Shown in pieces: positions 41,088 to 49,237 of a stretch of DNA of 64,000 nucleotides (position 1 is its first letter; every line of letters starts with the position of its first letter). The notes beneath the pieces were generated by a model. The model was not told the DNA's origin, did not search any database, and was given only the letters and a program-made list of their open reading frames with translations. The stretch lies in the NCBI GenBank assembly GCA_016722575.1, contig JADKIY010000006.1:186001-250000 (forward strand), read 5' to 3'. The DNA comes from Elusimicrobiota bacterium. GTDB taxonomy: Bacteria > Elusimicrobiota > Elusimicrobia > FEN-1173. The position numbers and the translations under genes were made by a program.

Positions 41088-41897
41088 ATGGGACTGCACA
41101 TCGTCGTCTGCATCAAGCAGACGCCCGCGACATCGAACATTCAAATCGACCCCGCCACCGGAACGCTCAAGCGCGAAGGCATGGCCGCGGCCATCAACCC
41201 GTTCGACGCCTACGCCATCGAAGAGGCCGTTCGCATCAAGGAACGGCTCCCGGGCACCACGGTCTCCGTCGTGACCATGGGCCCCCCTCAAGCCGAAGAT
41301 TCGCTCCGCGAGGCCATCGCCTGCGGCGCCGACCAGGCTTTCCATTTGACCAGCCGCGCCTTCGCCGGCGCCGACACCTGGGCCACGTCCTACACGATCC
41401 AGATGGGCATTCGCAAAATCATGAAGGAAAAAGGCCCGGTCCAGCTGGTGATTTGCGGCAAGCAGACCAACGACGGCGACACGGGCCACGTGGGCCCGGG
41501 CATCGCCGCCTGGCTGGACTGGCCCAACATCGCCTACGTCAAGAAGGTGGAGGCGGTCGACGACAAGAAGATCGTCGTTCATCGCATGATGGAGGACGGG
41601 GTCGACGTTTTGGAAATGGATTTGCCCGCCGTGCTCGCCGTGGTGAAGGAAATCAACGAGCCCCGGGTGGCCTCCCTCAAGGGCAAGATGAACGCCAAAA
41701 AGGCGGTCATCCCCAAGTGGACCGAGGCGGACATCGAAGCCGACAAGAAATGCATCGGGCTGGGCGGGTCGCCCACCATCGTGTCCAAGTCCTTCAACCC
41801 GCCGCCGCGCAAGGGCGGGGTGAAAATCGACGGCGCCACCGCCGAAGAGAAAGCCAAAAATCTCGTGGACAAGCTCCAGGAAATGAAGCTGATCTAA
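41088..41897 (+). CDS. etfB: Electron transfer flavoprotein beta subunit
   Basis: A 269-residue EtfB with HIVVCIKQTPATSNIQID at the N-terminus, INPFDAYAIEEAVRIKE, and the nucleotide-binding stretch CGKQTNDGDTGHVGPGIAAWL. EtfB pairs with EtfA around FAD and AMP or a second FAD. The PFDAYAIEEA and DGDTGHVGP forms are common to the larger Etf group that includes bifurcating members. etfA starts two bases after the stop. Confidence 0.93.
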   Translation: MGLHIVVCIKQTPATSNIQIDPATGTLKREGMAAAINPFDAYAIEEAVRIKERLPGTTVSVVTMGPPQAEDSLREAIACGADQAFHLTSRAFAGADTWATSYTIQMGIRKIMKEKGPVQLVICGKQTNDGDTGHVGPGIAAWLDWPNIAYVKKVEAVDDKKIVVHRMMEDGVDVLEMDLPAVLAVVKEINEPRVASLKGKMNAKKAVIPKWTEADIEADKKCIGLGGSPTIVSKSFNPPPRKGGVKIDGATAEEKAKNLVDKLQEMKLI

Positions 41898-41899
41898 CC

Positions 41900-43174
41900 A
41901 TGCCCAACGCGATCTTCGTCGACAAACACCGCTGCACCGGCTGCACGTCCTGCGCCCGGGTGTGCCCCGTCTCCTGCATCGACATGGTGGAGCGACCGAA
42001 GGAACCCAACGTCACCTGGCGGAAGCTCGCCGTGATCGACGAAGCCAAATGCATTTTTTGCAACGCCTGCGTCCAGGCCTGCGACAAGCTGTTCGAGAAG
42101 TCGAAGAACAAAGACGTCTTCCACGCCATCACCATGGTGAAGGAAAAGGTGGAAGGGAAAACCACCGTCGACGTTTCTCTTTACAAGAACGTGTGGATCT
42201 TCGCCGAGATGCGCCACGGCAAGCTGATGCCCACCGCCTACGAATTGTTGGGCGTGGCCCGGGGATTGGCCCAGACGCTGGGGGAAGAAGTCGCGGCCGT
42301 GCTCATGGGCAAGGACGTCGCCCGACACGCCCAGGATTTGATCGACCACGGGGCCGATCGCGTCTACGTGCTCGACCACCCCACCCTGGAAAACTTCGTC
42401 GACGAAATTTACACCCAGCTGTTGACCGATTTGATCATCCAGGAAAAACCCAACAAGCTTTTGATGCCCGCCTCGACCATCGGCCGGTCCTTCGGCTCCC
42501 GGGTGGCCATCTCGGCCAACACCGGCATCACCGCCGACGCGACGGAATTGGCCATCGACCCCCAAACCCGCATGCTCCACGCCACGCGGCCCTCTTTCGG
42601 CGGCAATTTGATGGCGACGATTTTGTGCGAAAAGCACCGCCCCGAAATGGCGACGGTGCGCCCCATGGCCTTCCCCCGGGCGCCCAAGCAGGCCGGGCGC
42701 CAGGGAAAAGTGATCAACGTGGCCGTCGATCTGGCCAAAGTCAAACAGCGCACCCGCTTTGTCCGCTACGAAGCCGAAAAGGGCGAAGCCCAGGACATCA
42801 CCTCCGCCGAAGTCATCGTGGCGGGCGGTCGCGGCGTGGGCGGGGCGGAAGGGTTTAAGTCCATCGAGGCGTTGGCCCGTTTGTTGAAAGGCGCGGTCGG
42901 CGCCAGCCGGGCCGCCGTCGACGCCGGCTGGATCGCCTACCGCCATCAGGTGGGATTGACCGGACGCACCGTGCGTCCCAAGCTTTACATCGCCGCCGGG
43001 ATCTCCGGCCAAATCCAGCACTTGGCCGGCATGAGTTCCAGCGAAGTCATCGTTTCCATCAACAAGGACGCCGAGGCGCCCTTGAACAAAATGGCGACGT
43101 TCTCCATCGACGGCGACCTGTTCGAAATTCTGCCGGCTCTCGTCAAAGAAATCGAAAAACGCCGGGGCCATTAG
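41900..43174 (+). CDS. etfA: Electron transfer flavoprotein alpha subunit with N-terminal 2[4Fe-4S] ferredoxin domain
   Basis: 424 residues. Residues 1-65 are a ferredoxin domain with Cys12, 15, 18, 22 and Cys51, 54, 57, 61 (two C-x2-C-x2-C-x3-C sets), enough for two [4Fe-4S] clusters. The rest is EtfA: LLMPASTIGRSFGSRVAISANTG interrupted into N- and C-terminal halves, VAGGRGVGGAEG and the FAD motif GRTVRPKLYIAAGISGQIQH with SINKDAEAP. This fused form is like CarE, the EtfA of the bifurcating caffeyl-CoA reductase, and points to ferredoxin-linked electron transfer. Confidence 0.93.
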   Translation: MPNAIFVDKHRCTGCTSCARVCPVSCIDMVERPKEPNVTWRKLAVIDEAKCIFCNACVQACDKLFEKSKNKDVFHAITMVKEKVEGKTTVDVSLYKNVWIFAEMRHGKLMPTAYELLGVARGLAQTLGEEVAAVLMGKDVARHAQDLIDHGADRVYVLDHPTLENFVDEIYTQLLTDLIIQEKPNKLLMPASTIGRSFGSRVAISANTGITADATELAIDPQTRMLHATRPSFGGNLMATILCEKHRPEMATVRPMAFPRAPKQAGRQGKVINVAVDLAKVKQRTRFVRYEAEKGEAQDITSAEVIVAGGRGVGGAEGFKSIEALARLLKGAVGASRAAVDAGWIAYRHQVGLTGRTVRPKLYIAAGISGQIQHLAGMSSSEVIVSINKDAEAPLNKMATFSIDGDLFEILPALVKEIEKRRGH

Positions 43175-43213
43175 GCCGCGGCTTCGTCCTTCCTTTTCCC
43201 GCGCTCCCCTCCC

Positions 43214-43235
43214 GGGGACGCGCTCCCGCGTTTTT
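43214..43235 (+). terminator. Weak intrinsic terminator after etfA
   Basis: ACGCG (43218-43222), CTCC, CGCGT (43227-43231) with five T starting at 43231, flanked by a further GGGG. A short stem but correctly placed 40 bases after etfA and before the convergent GT9 gene. Confidence 0.45.
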
Positions 43236-43280
43236 CCCGATCCGTCTTCCCCTCTCCTCCACGCCTCCGATCCCGTCTAT

Positions 43281-44270
43281 CTACCGGCGGGAAAGTTCGG
43301 CCAGGGCGGCGATGACTTCCTCGGCCCCCACCGCCCGAAGGCAAAGGTTGGTCTCCTCGCCGCGGCGCCCGCACACGTTGCGGACGCAGGGGACGCAGGG
43401 GATTTCCCGGTGTTGGATCACCCGAACGCGGGGCCCAAAGGGCGAAGTGGCCTGGGGTTCCGACGGCCCCGCCACCACGACCGTGGGCGTTCCCCCGGCC
43501 CATCCCAAATGCATCATTCCCGATTCGTTGGTGACCAGGGCGGCCGCCCGCCGAAGGAGCGCCGCCGCCAAGGGCACGGGGGTCTCCCCGCAGAGGTTGA
43601 CCAGGGGGCGTTCGGCTTCGCGGGCCACCGCGTCGGCGACCGGGCGGTCTTCGGCGGCGCCCAGGAGCAGAACGGCCGACCAGTCCGAGCCCGCGCGGTC
43701 CGCCACGGCGGCGAATCGTTCGGGGTCCCAACGCCGGGCGGGGGCCCGGCTTCCCGGGGCCAGAATCAGCAGTCGGCGGGCGTCGATCCCCCGGGCGCCG
43801 ACCCAGGCGTCCATCGTGGAATCATCGGCCGTGGGCACATAAAAGTCCCCCGGACCGGGTTCCTTGGCGGAGTCTCCCAGCAGTTGGAGATAACGCCGGG
43901 TGTAGTGGAATCGTTCGTCCGGGCGGACCGCGCGGGTCAGGAGGAACGATCGAAAATCCGTGGCGTGCCCCACCCGCTCGGGAATGCGCGCCAGAAAATG
44001 AAGGGCGGCGGCGGAAAAGGAGGGGGGCAGGGCGTAGGCGGCGGCGTAGCCGCGGCCGGCCAAACGCCGGGCGGCGGACCGGAGCGTTTCGTCGGGTTTG
44101 AGAATCAGAACTTCGGAGAGGCCGGGGAACCCTTCGAAAAGGCCCGCGACGGCGGGCCGGGCCAACACGTCCACCGGCCGGCCCCGGGCCAGAAGCCCTT
44201 TGAGAAAGGGGCCGCACATCACGGCGTCGCCCAGCCAATTGGGCGCTCGAACCAGCACGCGGGAAGACAT
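43281..44270 (-). CDS. Family 9 (heptosyltransferase-like) glycosyltransferase
   Basis: 329 residues on the minus strand. RVLVRAPNWLGDAVM at the N-terminus and LVTNESGMMHLGWAGGTPTVV plus GPSEP in the C-terminal domain identify the ADP-heptose:LPS transferase family (WaaC/F-like). A late cluster CVPCVRNVCG is common in these enzymes. It would add heptose or a related sugar to the lipid A core, supporting a lipopolysaccharide outer membrane. No Shine-Dalgarno is visible; an extended -10 box ends six bases before ATG 44270, so it is probably leaderless. Confidence 0.88.
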   Translation of the reverse strand: MSSRVLVRAPNWLGDAVMCGPFLKGLLARGRPVDVLARPAVAGLFEGFPGLSEVLILKPDETLRSAARRLAGRGYAAAYALPPSFSAAALHFLARIPERVGHATDFRSFLLTRAVRPDERFHYTRRYLQLLGDSAKEPGPGDFYVPTADDSTMDAWVGARGIDARRLLILAPGSRAPARRWDPERFAAVADRAGSDWSAVLLLGAAEDRPVADAVAREAERPLVNLCGETPVPLAAALLRRAAALVTNESGMMHLGWAGGTPTVVVAGPSEPQATSPFGPRVRVIQHREIPCVPCVRNVCGRRGEETNLCLRAVGAEEVIAALAELSRR

Positions 44271-44276
44271 GGGGAG

Positions 44277-44285
44277 ATTTTACCA
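44277..44285 (-). promoter_or_regulatory. Extended -10 box placing the GT9 transcript start at its ATG
   Basis: On the minus strand TGG-TAAAAT (44285-44277) is followed by CTCCCC and then ATG at 44270. Spacing matches that at coaD. No convincing -35 box. Confidence 0.5.
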
Positions 44286-44350
44286 GTTCGGGTCTGGTCT
44301 TTTTCATGGGCAGGATGTATGCTTAACCCAATCTTTTCGGGAGGTGTGTA

Positions 44351-44791
44351 ATGAAGAAAATCCTTTGGGCGGTGGGTTTGGTCGTCGGCGGTTTGTCCTT
44401 CGTTCGGGCCGAGGAGATGGCCCCGGTGGCGGCCCCCGCTCCGGCCGGTGTTGAGATTTTGGGCGCTTCGGTGGGCACGGGCGTCGACAACCGGGAATTG
44501 ACCGGGGAGTCGGCGACGTTCGACGCCGGCGTGACCCGCGTTTATTGCTGGACCAAGGCCAAAGCGGCCACGGTCCCGGGTTCATTGAAGCACGTGTGGT
44601 CCGTGGACGGGAAAGAGGTTTCCGAAGTTCCCCTGACCTTGAGCGTCTCCCCCGCCCGCACCTGGAGTTACAAAACCGTCTGGCCGGGCGCCTGGAAGGT
44701 GGAGGTCAAAGACGACGCCGGCACGGTGCTGAAGTCGATCGACTTTACGGTCGCCGCCGCCGCGGCCGCCTCTCCCGCCGCCCCGCAATAG
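44351..44791 (+). CDS. Exported DUF2914-domain protein
   Basis: A 146-residue protein with a signal peptide (MKKILWAVGLVVGGLSFVRA, cut before EE), a Pro/Ala-rich spacer and a DUF2914-like beta domain: VTRVYCWTKAKA, HVWSVDGKEV, RTWSYKTVWPGAWKVEV. The tail is Ala-rich. Function of DUF2914 is not established; it is likely a periplasmic or surface protein. RBS GGGAGGTG. It is divergent from the GT9 gene and closed by a very strong terminator, so it is a single-gene unit. Confidence 0.8.
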   Translation: MKKILWAVGLVVGGLSFVRAEEMAPVAAPAPAGVEILGASVGTGVDNRELTGESATFDAGVTRVYCWTKAKAATVPGSLKHVWSVDGKEVSEVPLTLSVSPARTWSYKTVWPGAWKVEVKDDAGTVLKSIDFTVAAAAAASPAAPQ

Positions 44792-44809
44792 TCGGTTTTT
44801 CGACTTTTC

Positions 44810-44856
44810 AAAGCCCCCGGTTCGGCCCCGCGCCGAGCCGGGGGCTTTGCTTTTTT
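44810..44856 (+). terminator. Strong intrinsic terminator after the DUF2914 gene
   Basis: AAAGCCCCCGG (44810-44820) with CCGGGGGCTTT (44838-44848), extended inward by TTCGG/CCGAG pairs to a stem of about 16 bp, then GC and six T (44851-44856). Confidence 0.9.
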
Positions 44857-44875
44857 GTCGTCGGAAAGTGCCGAC

Positions 44876-44903
44876 TTGACATCCCCCCGACTTTAGGTAG
44901 AAT
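44876..44903 (+). promoter_or_regulatory. Promoter for smc
   Basis: TTGACA (44876-44881), 16-base spacer, TAGAAT (44898-44903). Predicted start near 44910, about 40 bases before smc. Confidence 0.65.
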
Positions 44904-44951
44904 ATGCCGAATGGCAGTGGACGGTATCCTGCTGCAAAAGGATGGTAAAAG

Positions 44952-47900
44952 ATGTACTTAAAGCGCCTTGAGATGGTCGGCTTCAAATCCTTCGCCGAAC
45001 GCACCCGCCTGGAATTTGAGCCCGGCGTCACCGCCATTGTCGGCCCCAACGGCTGCGGCAAGTCCAACGTGGTGGACGCCGTTCGCTGGTGCCTGGGCGA
45101 AATGAGCGCCAAATCCCTTCGTTCCAAAGTGCTCGTGGACGTCATTTTTAACGGTTCGGCCAACCGCGCCCCGTCGAACCTGTCCGAAGTCTCCATCACC
45201 TTTGACAACTCCCAAAACCGGCTCCCCATCGATTACACCGAAGTCACCATCACCCGGCGCCTGTTCCGTTCCGGGGAGTCCGAATACTTTTTGAACAAAA
45301 CCCAGTGCCGCCTGAAAGACATCCGCGAGATGCTGTTGGACACGGGCCTGGGCGAAGACGGCTATTCCATCATGGAACAGGGCAAGGTTGAATACGTGCT
45401 TTCGGCCAAACCCGAGGAACGGCGGGAGTTGTTCGAAGAAGCGGCCGGGGTTTCGAAGTATAAAGCGCGCCGGGAAGAAGCCCTTCGGCGGTTGGAGCGC
45501 ACCCAGCTCGACTTGGACCGCCTCTCGGACGTCATCGCCTTGACCAAGGAGCAGATGGACAAAATCGAGGCCGCCGTGCGCAAGGCCCGCCAGTACCAAA
45601 AGATTCAGGAAAACCTGAAGTCCCTGGAAATTTCCCACGCCCTGTTCGAATCCAAGCAATTGGAAGAACAGATGGAAGCCATGCGGTCGGCCCAGACCGT
45701 CATGGAGAAGGATTTGCAGCAACGGACGGCCGAAGCCGCCGCCCGGGAAGCCGAGCGCACCCAACTCCACTGGGAGGAAACCCAGTGGGGCGAAAAACTC
45801 GTGGAAGGCAACCGCCGGTTGTCCGAACTCGACGGGGCCATGGGGTTGGCCGAGCAGCGTCAAACCACCGCCCGGGAGCGCCAGGCCGAAATCCAATACC
45901 GGGATTTGGTGTTGGACGGGGAGATCGCCCAGGGCCAGACGCGCCTGGCCGAACTGGCCCGGTTGGCCGCCGACATCGAAGCCGGCCTCGCCGCCGAACG
46001 GGACACCGCCCGCCAGTCGTCGGAGATTTTGGAGCGCACCGAGAAACTGGCCGCCGAAAAGGCCTCCCTCTTGGCCGACGTTCAAAACGTGGCCAAGCAG
46101 GTCCAGGAAGCCCTTTGGAAAAACACCCAGGAGCGGACGCGCCTCAACAACGACATCGTCGCCCAGCGTTCCCTGGAAACCCGCTTGGAAATGCAATTGG
46201 CCCAGTTCGCGAAGGAATTGACCAAGGCCGAGGAACGGATGGCCCAGGAACGGGCCGCCGTGACGGAAGCCCACCGCCTGTCCCTGGTGGACGGCGAGGG
46301 GCTGGCGGGGGGGGAAGCCCGGGTCCAATCGGCCCACGCCGCTCTGGACGCCGGGGAGCGGGCCGTCGCCGAGGCGCAACAGCGCCAATCCCGAACCCAG
46401 GAAGAATTGTTCCGGGCCCAAGCCCAATTGGACGCTCAGGAAGAATGGGAAGCCTCCGACGTCTACGCCCGGGGCGTCCAGTCCGTGTTGTCCGCCGGCC
46501 TGCCCGGGGTCCACGGTCCCGTCGGCAAATTGATTTCGGTGTCGACGGCGGACGAAGTGTCCGTACGGCGCGCCCTCGGGGTCCACGTCAACGATTTGGT
46601 CGCGGACACCCTGGACGACGCCCGGTCCGCCATCCGGTATTTGGCGGAAGGCTCCCACGGCCGGGCCCGTTTCCTCGTTTTGGACCGCCTCCCGGTCGCG
46701 CCGCCCGCGGTGGCCGCGCCCGTGGGCCAGAAGTCCCTCCTGGACATGGCCCGGGCCGACGCCCGTTTTGAGCCCGTGGTCCGGCATCTTTTGAGCGGTT
46801 GGTTCTCCTCCGACGGCGCCCTCTTCGGCGACGGCGTCTTGGAGGGGGGGAGCGAGAACGCGACGGGGCCCGTGTTTGACGCCCTGCGGCGGGAGAACTT
46901 GCAGAAGGAAATCGCCGGCCACACCGCCGCCCTGAACGACCTTCAGCGGTCCAAGGCGGCGTTGGAGGACGCCCGGCGCGGAGCCGCCGGGGAGCTCGAC
47001 GCGGCCCGGCGGTCCCTCGAGGAAACCCGGGCCCGCCAAGCGGTCCGGCTGGAAGAGCGCGAGCGGGTCGAGAAGCAAATCGCCCTGGCCGAGCGCGAAC
47101 GGGATTTGATCACCGCCGAAATGGCCCGGGCCCGCGCCGAGGAGTCCCAGGCCCAGTCCTCCGCCGCGGCCTTGGAAGTCCGGTTGGAGGACCTCAAAAC
47201 CGAGGAAGCCCGTCTGCGCGGGGAGTGGGCCAATCTTCAGACGTCTTTGCAGGAACGCCAGGCCGACAACTTCACCGCGTCCTCCGAACTGGCCGTGGCC
47301 CGCGAACGGGCCCACGGGCACGAGGAGCGCCTCCGTTGGAAGGAAAAACAGCTGTCCGACGTGGCCGCGGAACGCCAAACCTTGTCCGTCGCCGTGGAAT
47401 CCAAGACCCAGGAGCGGTCGGGGTCGTCCGCCAAAGTGGAGGAGCAAAAGCGCATTGAACGGGAATCCGAAGCCCGCATTTCGGAGCTGTTGACGGAGCG
47501 GAAAGGCGCCGACGAAGCCCTGGAAGCGATTCAGGGCCAGCGCCGGACCTTGGCCGAAAAAATCCAATCGGTGGAAAAAAACCTCGCCGAGCTGCGCCGG
47601 GCCAACGAGGAGATGCAACAGCAACTCCACGAGAAAAAGCTCCAGCACGGACACGCCCAGTTCCGCCTCGAGGCCCTGGAAACCCATCTCAAGGACCGTT
47701 ACCAATTGACGATCGCGGAAGCCCGGGAAGGCCACCCCGCGCCCACCGAGGCCGTCCCGACCACGGAGTTGGAAAAACTCCGACGCCGGGTGGAGGGCCT
47801 GGGGCCGGTGAACTTGGCCGCGCCCGAAGAACACGCCCAGTTGGAGGAGCGCTACAGCTTCCTGCTTTCCCAGCAGCAGGACCTGGTGAAAGCCAAGGAA

Positions 47901-48458
47901 GATCTGCTCACCACCATTCAAAAGATCAACGCTTCGACCCGCGTGAACCTGAAAGAAACCTTCGACAAGGTTCGGGAAAACTTCAAAACCATCTACAGCC
48001 AGTTGTTCCCGGGCGGCGAGGCGGACGTGCGCCTGACCGACGAAAGCGACGTGCTGAACGCCGGGGTGGAAATCTACGCCCAGCCCCCGGGGAAAAAGCT
48101 GCAGAACATCACCCTGCTCTCCGGCGGCGAAAAAGCCCTCACGGCGCTCTCCCTGCTCTTCGCCTTCTACATGGTGCGGCCCGCGCCCTTCGCCATTTTG
48201 GACGAAGTCGACGCGCCCCTGGACGAAGCCAACGTGACGCGGTTCGTCACGCTCATCAAGGCCTTCACGGAGCACGCCCAGTTCATCGTGATCACCCACA
48301 ACAAGCGCACCATGGAAACCGCCGACACGCTGTACGGCGTGACCATGGAGGTGCAGGGGGTGTCGCGACTTCTGTCGGCCCGTCTTAAGACGTTGGAAGA
48401 CCGGCGAACCGCCCAAAGCCCCGAAGCGGTCCTGGCTTCCCCCGGCGCCGCCGGCTGA
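44952..48458 (+). CDS. smc: Chromosome segregation protein SMC
   Basis: SMC is the DNA-organising ATPase of the condensin-like complex. At 1168 residues it is full length. Walker A GPNGCGKSN (31-39) follows MYLKRLEMVGFKSFAERT; long coiled coils run at about 165-500 and 660-1010, with a hinge at about 515-640 (GLPGVHGPVGKLI, FLVLDRLPV). The C-terminal head has the ABC signature LLSGGEKALTALSLLFA and Walker B FAILDEVDAPLDEANV. The preceding AAGGAT fits ATG 44952. GTG of the next gene is two bases after its stop. A long opposite-strand reading frame here is a composition artefact. Confidence 0.97.
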   Translation: MYLKRLEMVGFKSFAERTRLEFEPGVTAIVGPNGCGKSNVVDAVRWCLGEMSAKSLRSKVLVDVIFNGSANRAPSNLSEVSITFDNSQNRLPIDYTEVTITRRLFRSGESEYFLNKTQCRLKDIREMLLDTGLGEDGYSIMEQGKVEYVLSAKPEERRELFEEAAGVSKYKARREEALRRLERTQLDLDRLSDVIALTKEQMDKIEAAVRKARQYQKIQENLKSLEISHALFESKQLEEQMEAMRSAQTVMEKDLQQRTAEAAAREAERTQLHWEETQWGEKLVEGNRRLSELDGAMGLAEQRQTTARERQAEIQYRDLVLDGEIAQGQTRLAELARLAADIEAGLAAERDTARQSSEILERTEKLAAEKASLLADVQNVAKQVQEALWKNTQERTRLNNDIVAQRSLETRLEMQLAQFAKELTKAEERMAQERAAVTEAHRLSLVDGEGLAGGEARVQSAHAALDAGERAVAEAQQRQSRTQEELFRAQAQLDAQEEWEASDVYARGVQSVLSAGLPGVHGPVGKLISVSTADEVSVRRALGVHVNDLVADTLDDARSAIRYLAEGSHGRARFLVLDRLPVAPPAVAAPVGQKSLLDMARADARFEPVVRHLLSGWFSSDGALFGDGVLEGGSENATGPVFDALRRENLQKEIAGHTAALNDLQRSKAALEDARRGAAGELDAARRSLEETRARQAVRLEERERVEKQIALAERERDLITAEMARARAEESQAQSSAAALEVRLEDLKTEEARLRGEWANLQTSLQERQADNFTASSELAVARERAHGHEERLRWKEKQLSDVAAERQTLSVAVESKTQERSGSSAKVEEQKRIERESEARISELLTERKGADEALEAIQGQRRTLAEKIQSVEKNLAELRRANEEMQQQLHEKKLQHGHAQFRLEALETHLKDRYQLTIAEAREGHPAPTEAVPTTELEKLRRRVEGLGPVNLAAPEEHAQLEERYSFLLSQQQDLVKAKEDLLTTIQKINASTRVNLKETFDKVRENFKTIYSQLFPGGEADVRLTDESDVLNAGVEIYAQPPGKKLQNITLLSGGEKALTALSLLFAFYMVRPAPFAILDEVDAPLDEANVTRFVTLIKAFTEHAQFIVITHNKRTMETADTLYGVTMEVQGVSRLLSARLKTLEDRRTAQSPEAVLASPGAAG

Positions 48459-48460
48459 CC

Positions 48461-49237
48461 GTGCCGGCGGCGGCTCCCCGCTCCCCGCGCCCGCTTACTT
48501 TTCCCCGCGTCGACGTCCTGGGCGTCCGCGTGGACGCCGTGTCCTCCGACGATGTCCTTCGCCGGGTGGGGGAATTTCTTTCCGATCCCCGCCCCCGCCA
48601 AATCGCCACCGCCAACGCCCTCATGATTCTGGCCGCCGAGCGTCATCCCGGCCTGGCCCGGGCCCTGGGCGCCGCGGACTTGGTGGTCCCGGATTCCGCG
48701 GGGGTGGTGTGGGCCGCGGCCCGACGGGGCGCGCGGCTGGTTCAAACCCCGGGCGTGGAATTGATGGAAAAAATTTGCGGCGAAGCCGCCGGGCGCGGCT
48801 GGACGGTCTATCTGTTGGGCGCCGCCCCGGGCGTCGCGGCGGCGGCCGCCGCGGCGCTTCAAAAACGATTTCCCCGTTTGCGGGTGTCCGGCGTGGACCA
48901 CGGCTATTTTAACGCCGAGGAAGAGCCCCGCGTCATCGAACGAGTCGCCCAAACGGCGCCGGACTTTTTGTTCGTGGCCCTCGACACGCCCCGCCAGGAC
49001 GCTTGGATTCACCGGCATTTGGGCCGATTTCACGCCGGGGTGACCATGGGGGTCGGCGGCAGTTTCGACGTTTTTTCCGGTCGCGTGCCCCGGGCCCCGG
49101 GGTGGATGCGGCGGGCGCGCTTGGAATGGTTGTTCCGCCTCCTGCGGGAGCCTCGGCGGGCGGGGCGCATGGCCGAATTGCCCCGGTTCGTCCTTCGGGT
49201 GCTTCGGGAGCCTCGAACCGATCCGGTCCCTCGATGA
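48461..49237 (+). CDS. WecG/TagA/CpsF-family glycosyltransferase
   Basis: 258 residues. Family landmarks: TANALMILAAERHPGLARAL, LVVPDSAGVVWAA, GVELMEKIC, YLLGAAPGVA, VALDTPRQDAWI, GVGGSFDVFSG and the C-terminal LEWLFRLLREPRRAGR. Relatives transfer ManNAc or ManNAcA to lipid-linked GlcNAc. GTG start. The stop overlaps manA (ATGA). It could act after either WecA-type initiator encoded in the window. Confidence 0.9.
   Translation: MPAAAPRSPRPLTFPRVDVLGVRVDAVSSDDVLRRVGEFLSDPRPRQIATANALMILAAERHPGLARALGAADLVVPDSAGVVWAAARRGARLVQTPGVELMEKICGEAAGRGWTVYLLGAAPGVAAAAAAALQKRFPRLRVSGVDHGYFNAEEEPRVIERVAQTAPDFLFVALDTPRQDAWIHRHLGRFHAGVTMGVGGSFDVFSGRVPRAPGWMRRARLEWLFRLLREPRRAGRMAELPRFVLRVLREPRTDPVPR

Noticed and set aside
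44958..48416. A continuous opposite-strand reading frame of over 1100 codons across smc
   Set aside because: It mirrors a clearly real smc gene, has no recognisable domains, is rich in Gly/His/Val/Phe and Gln as expected for antisense of a high-GC gene, and has no suitable upstream signals.
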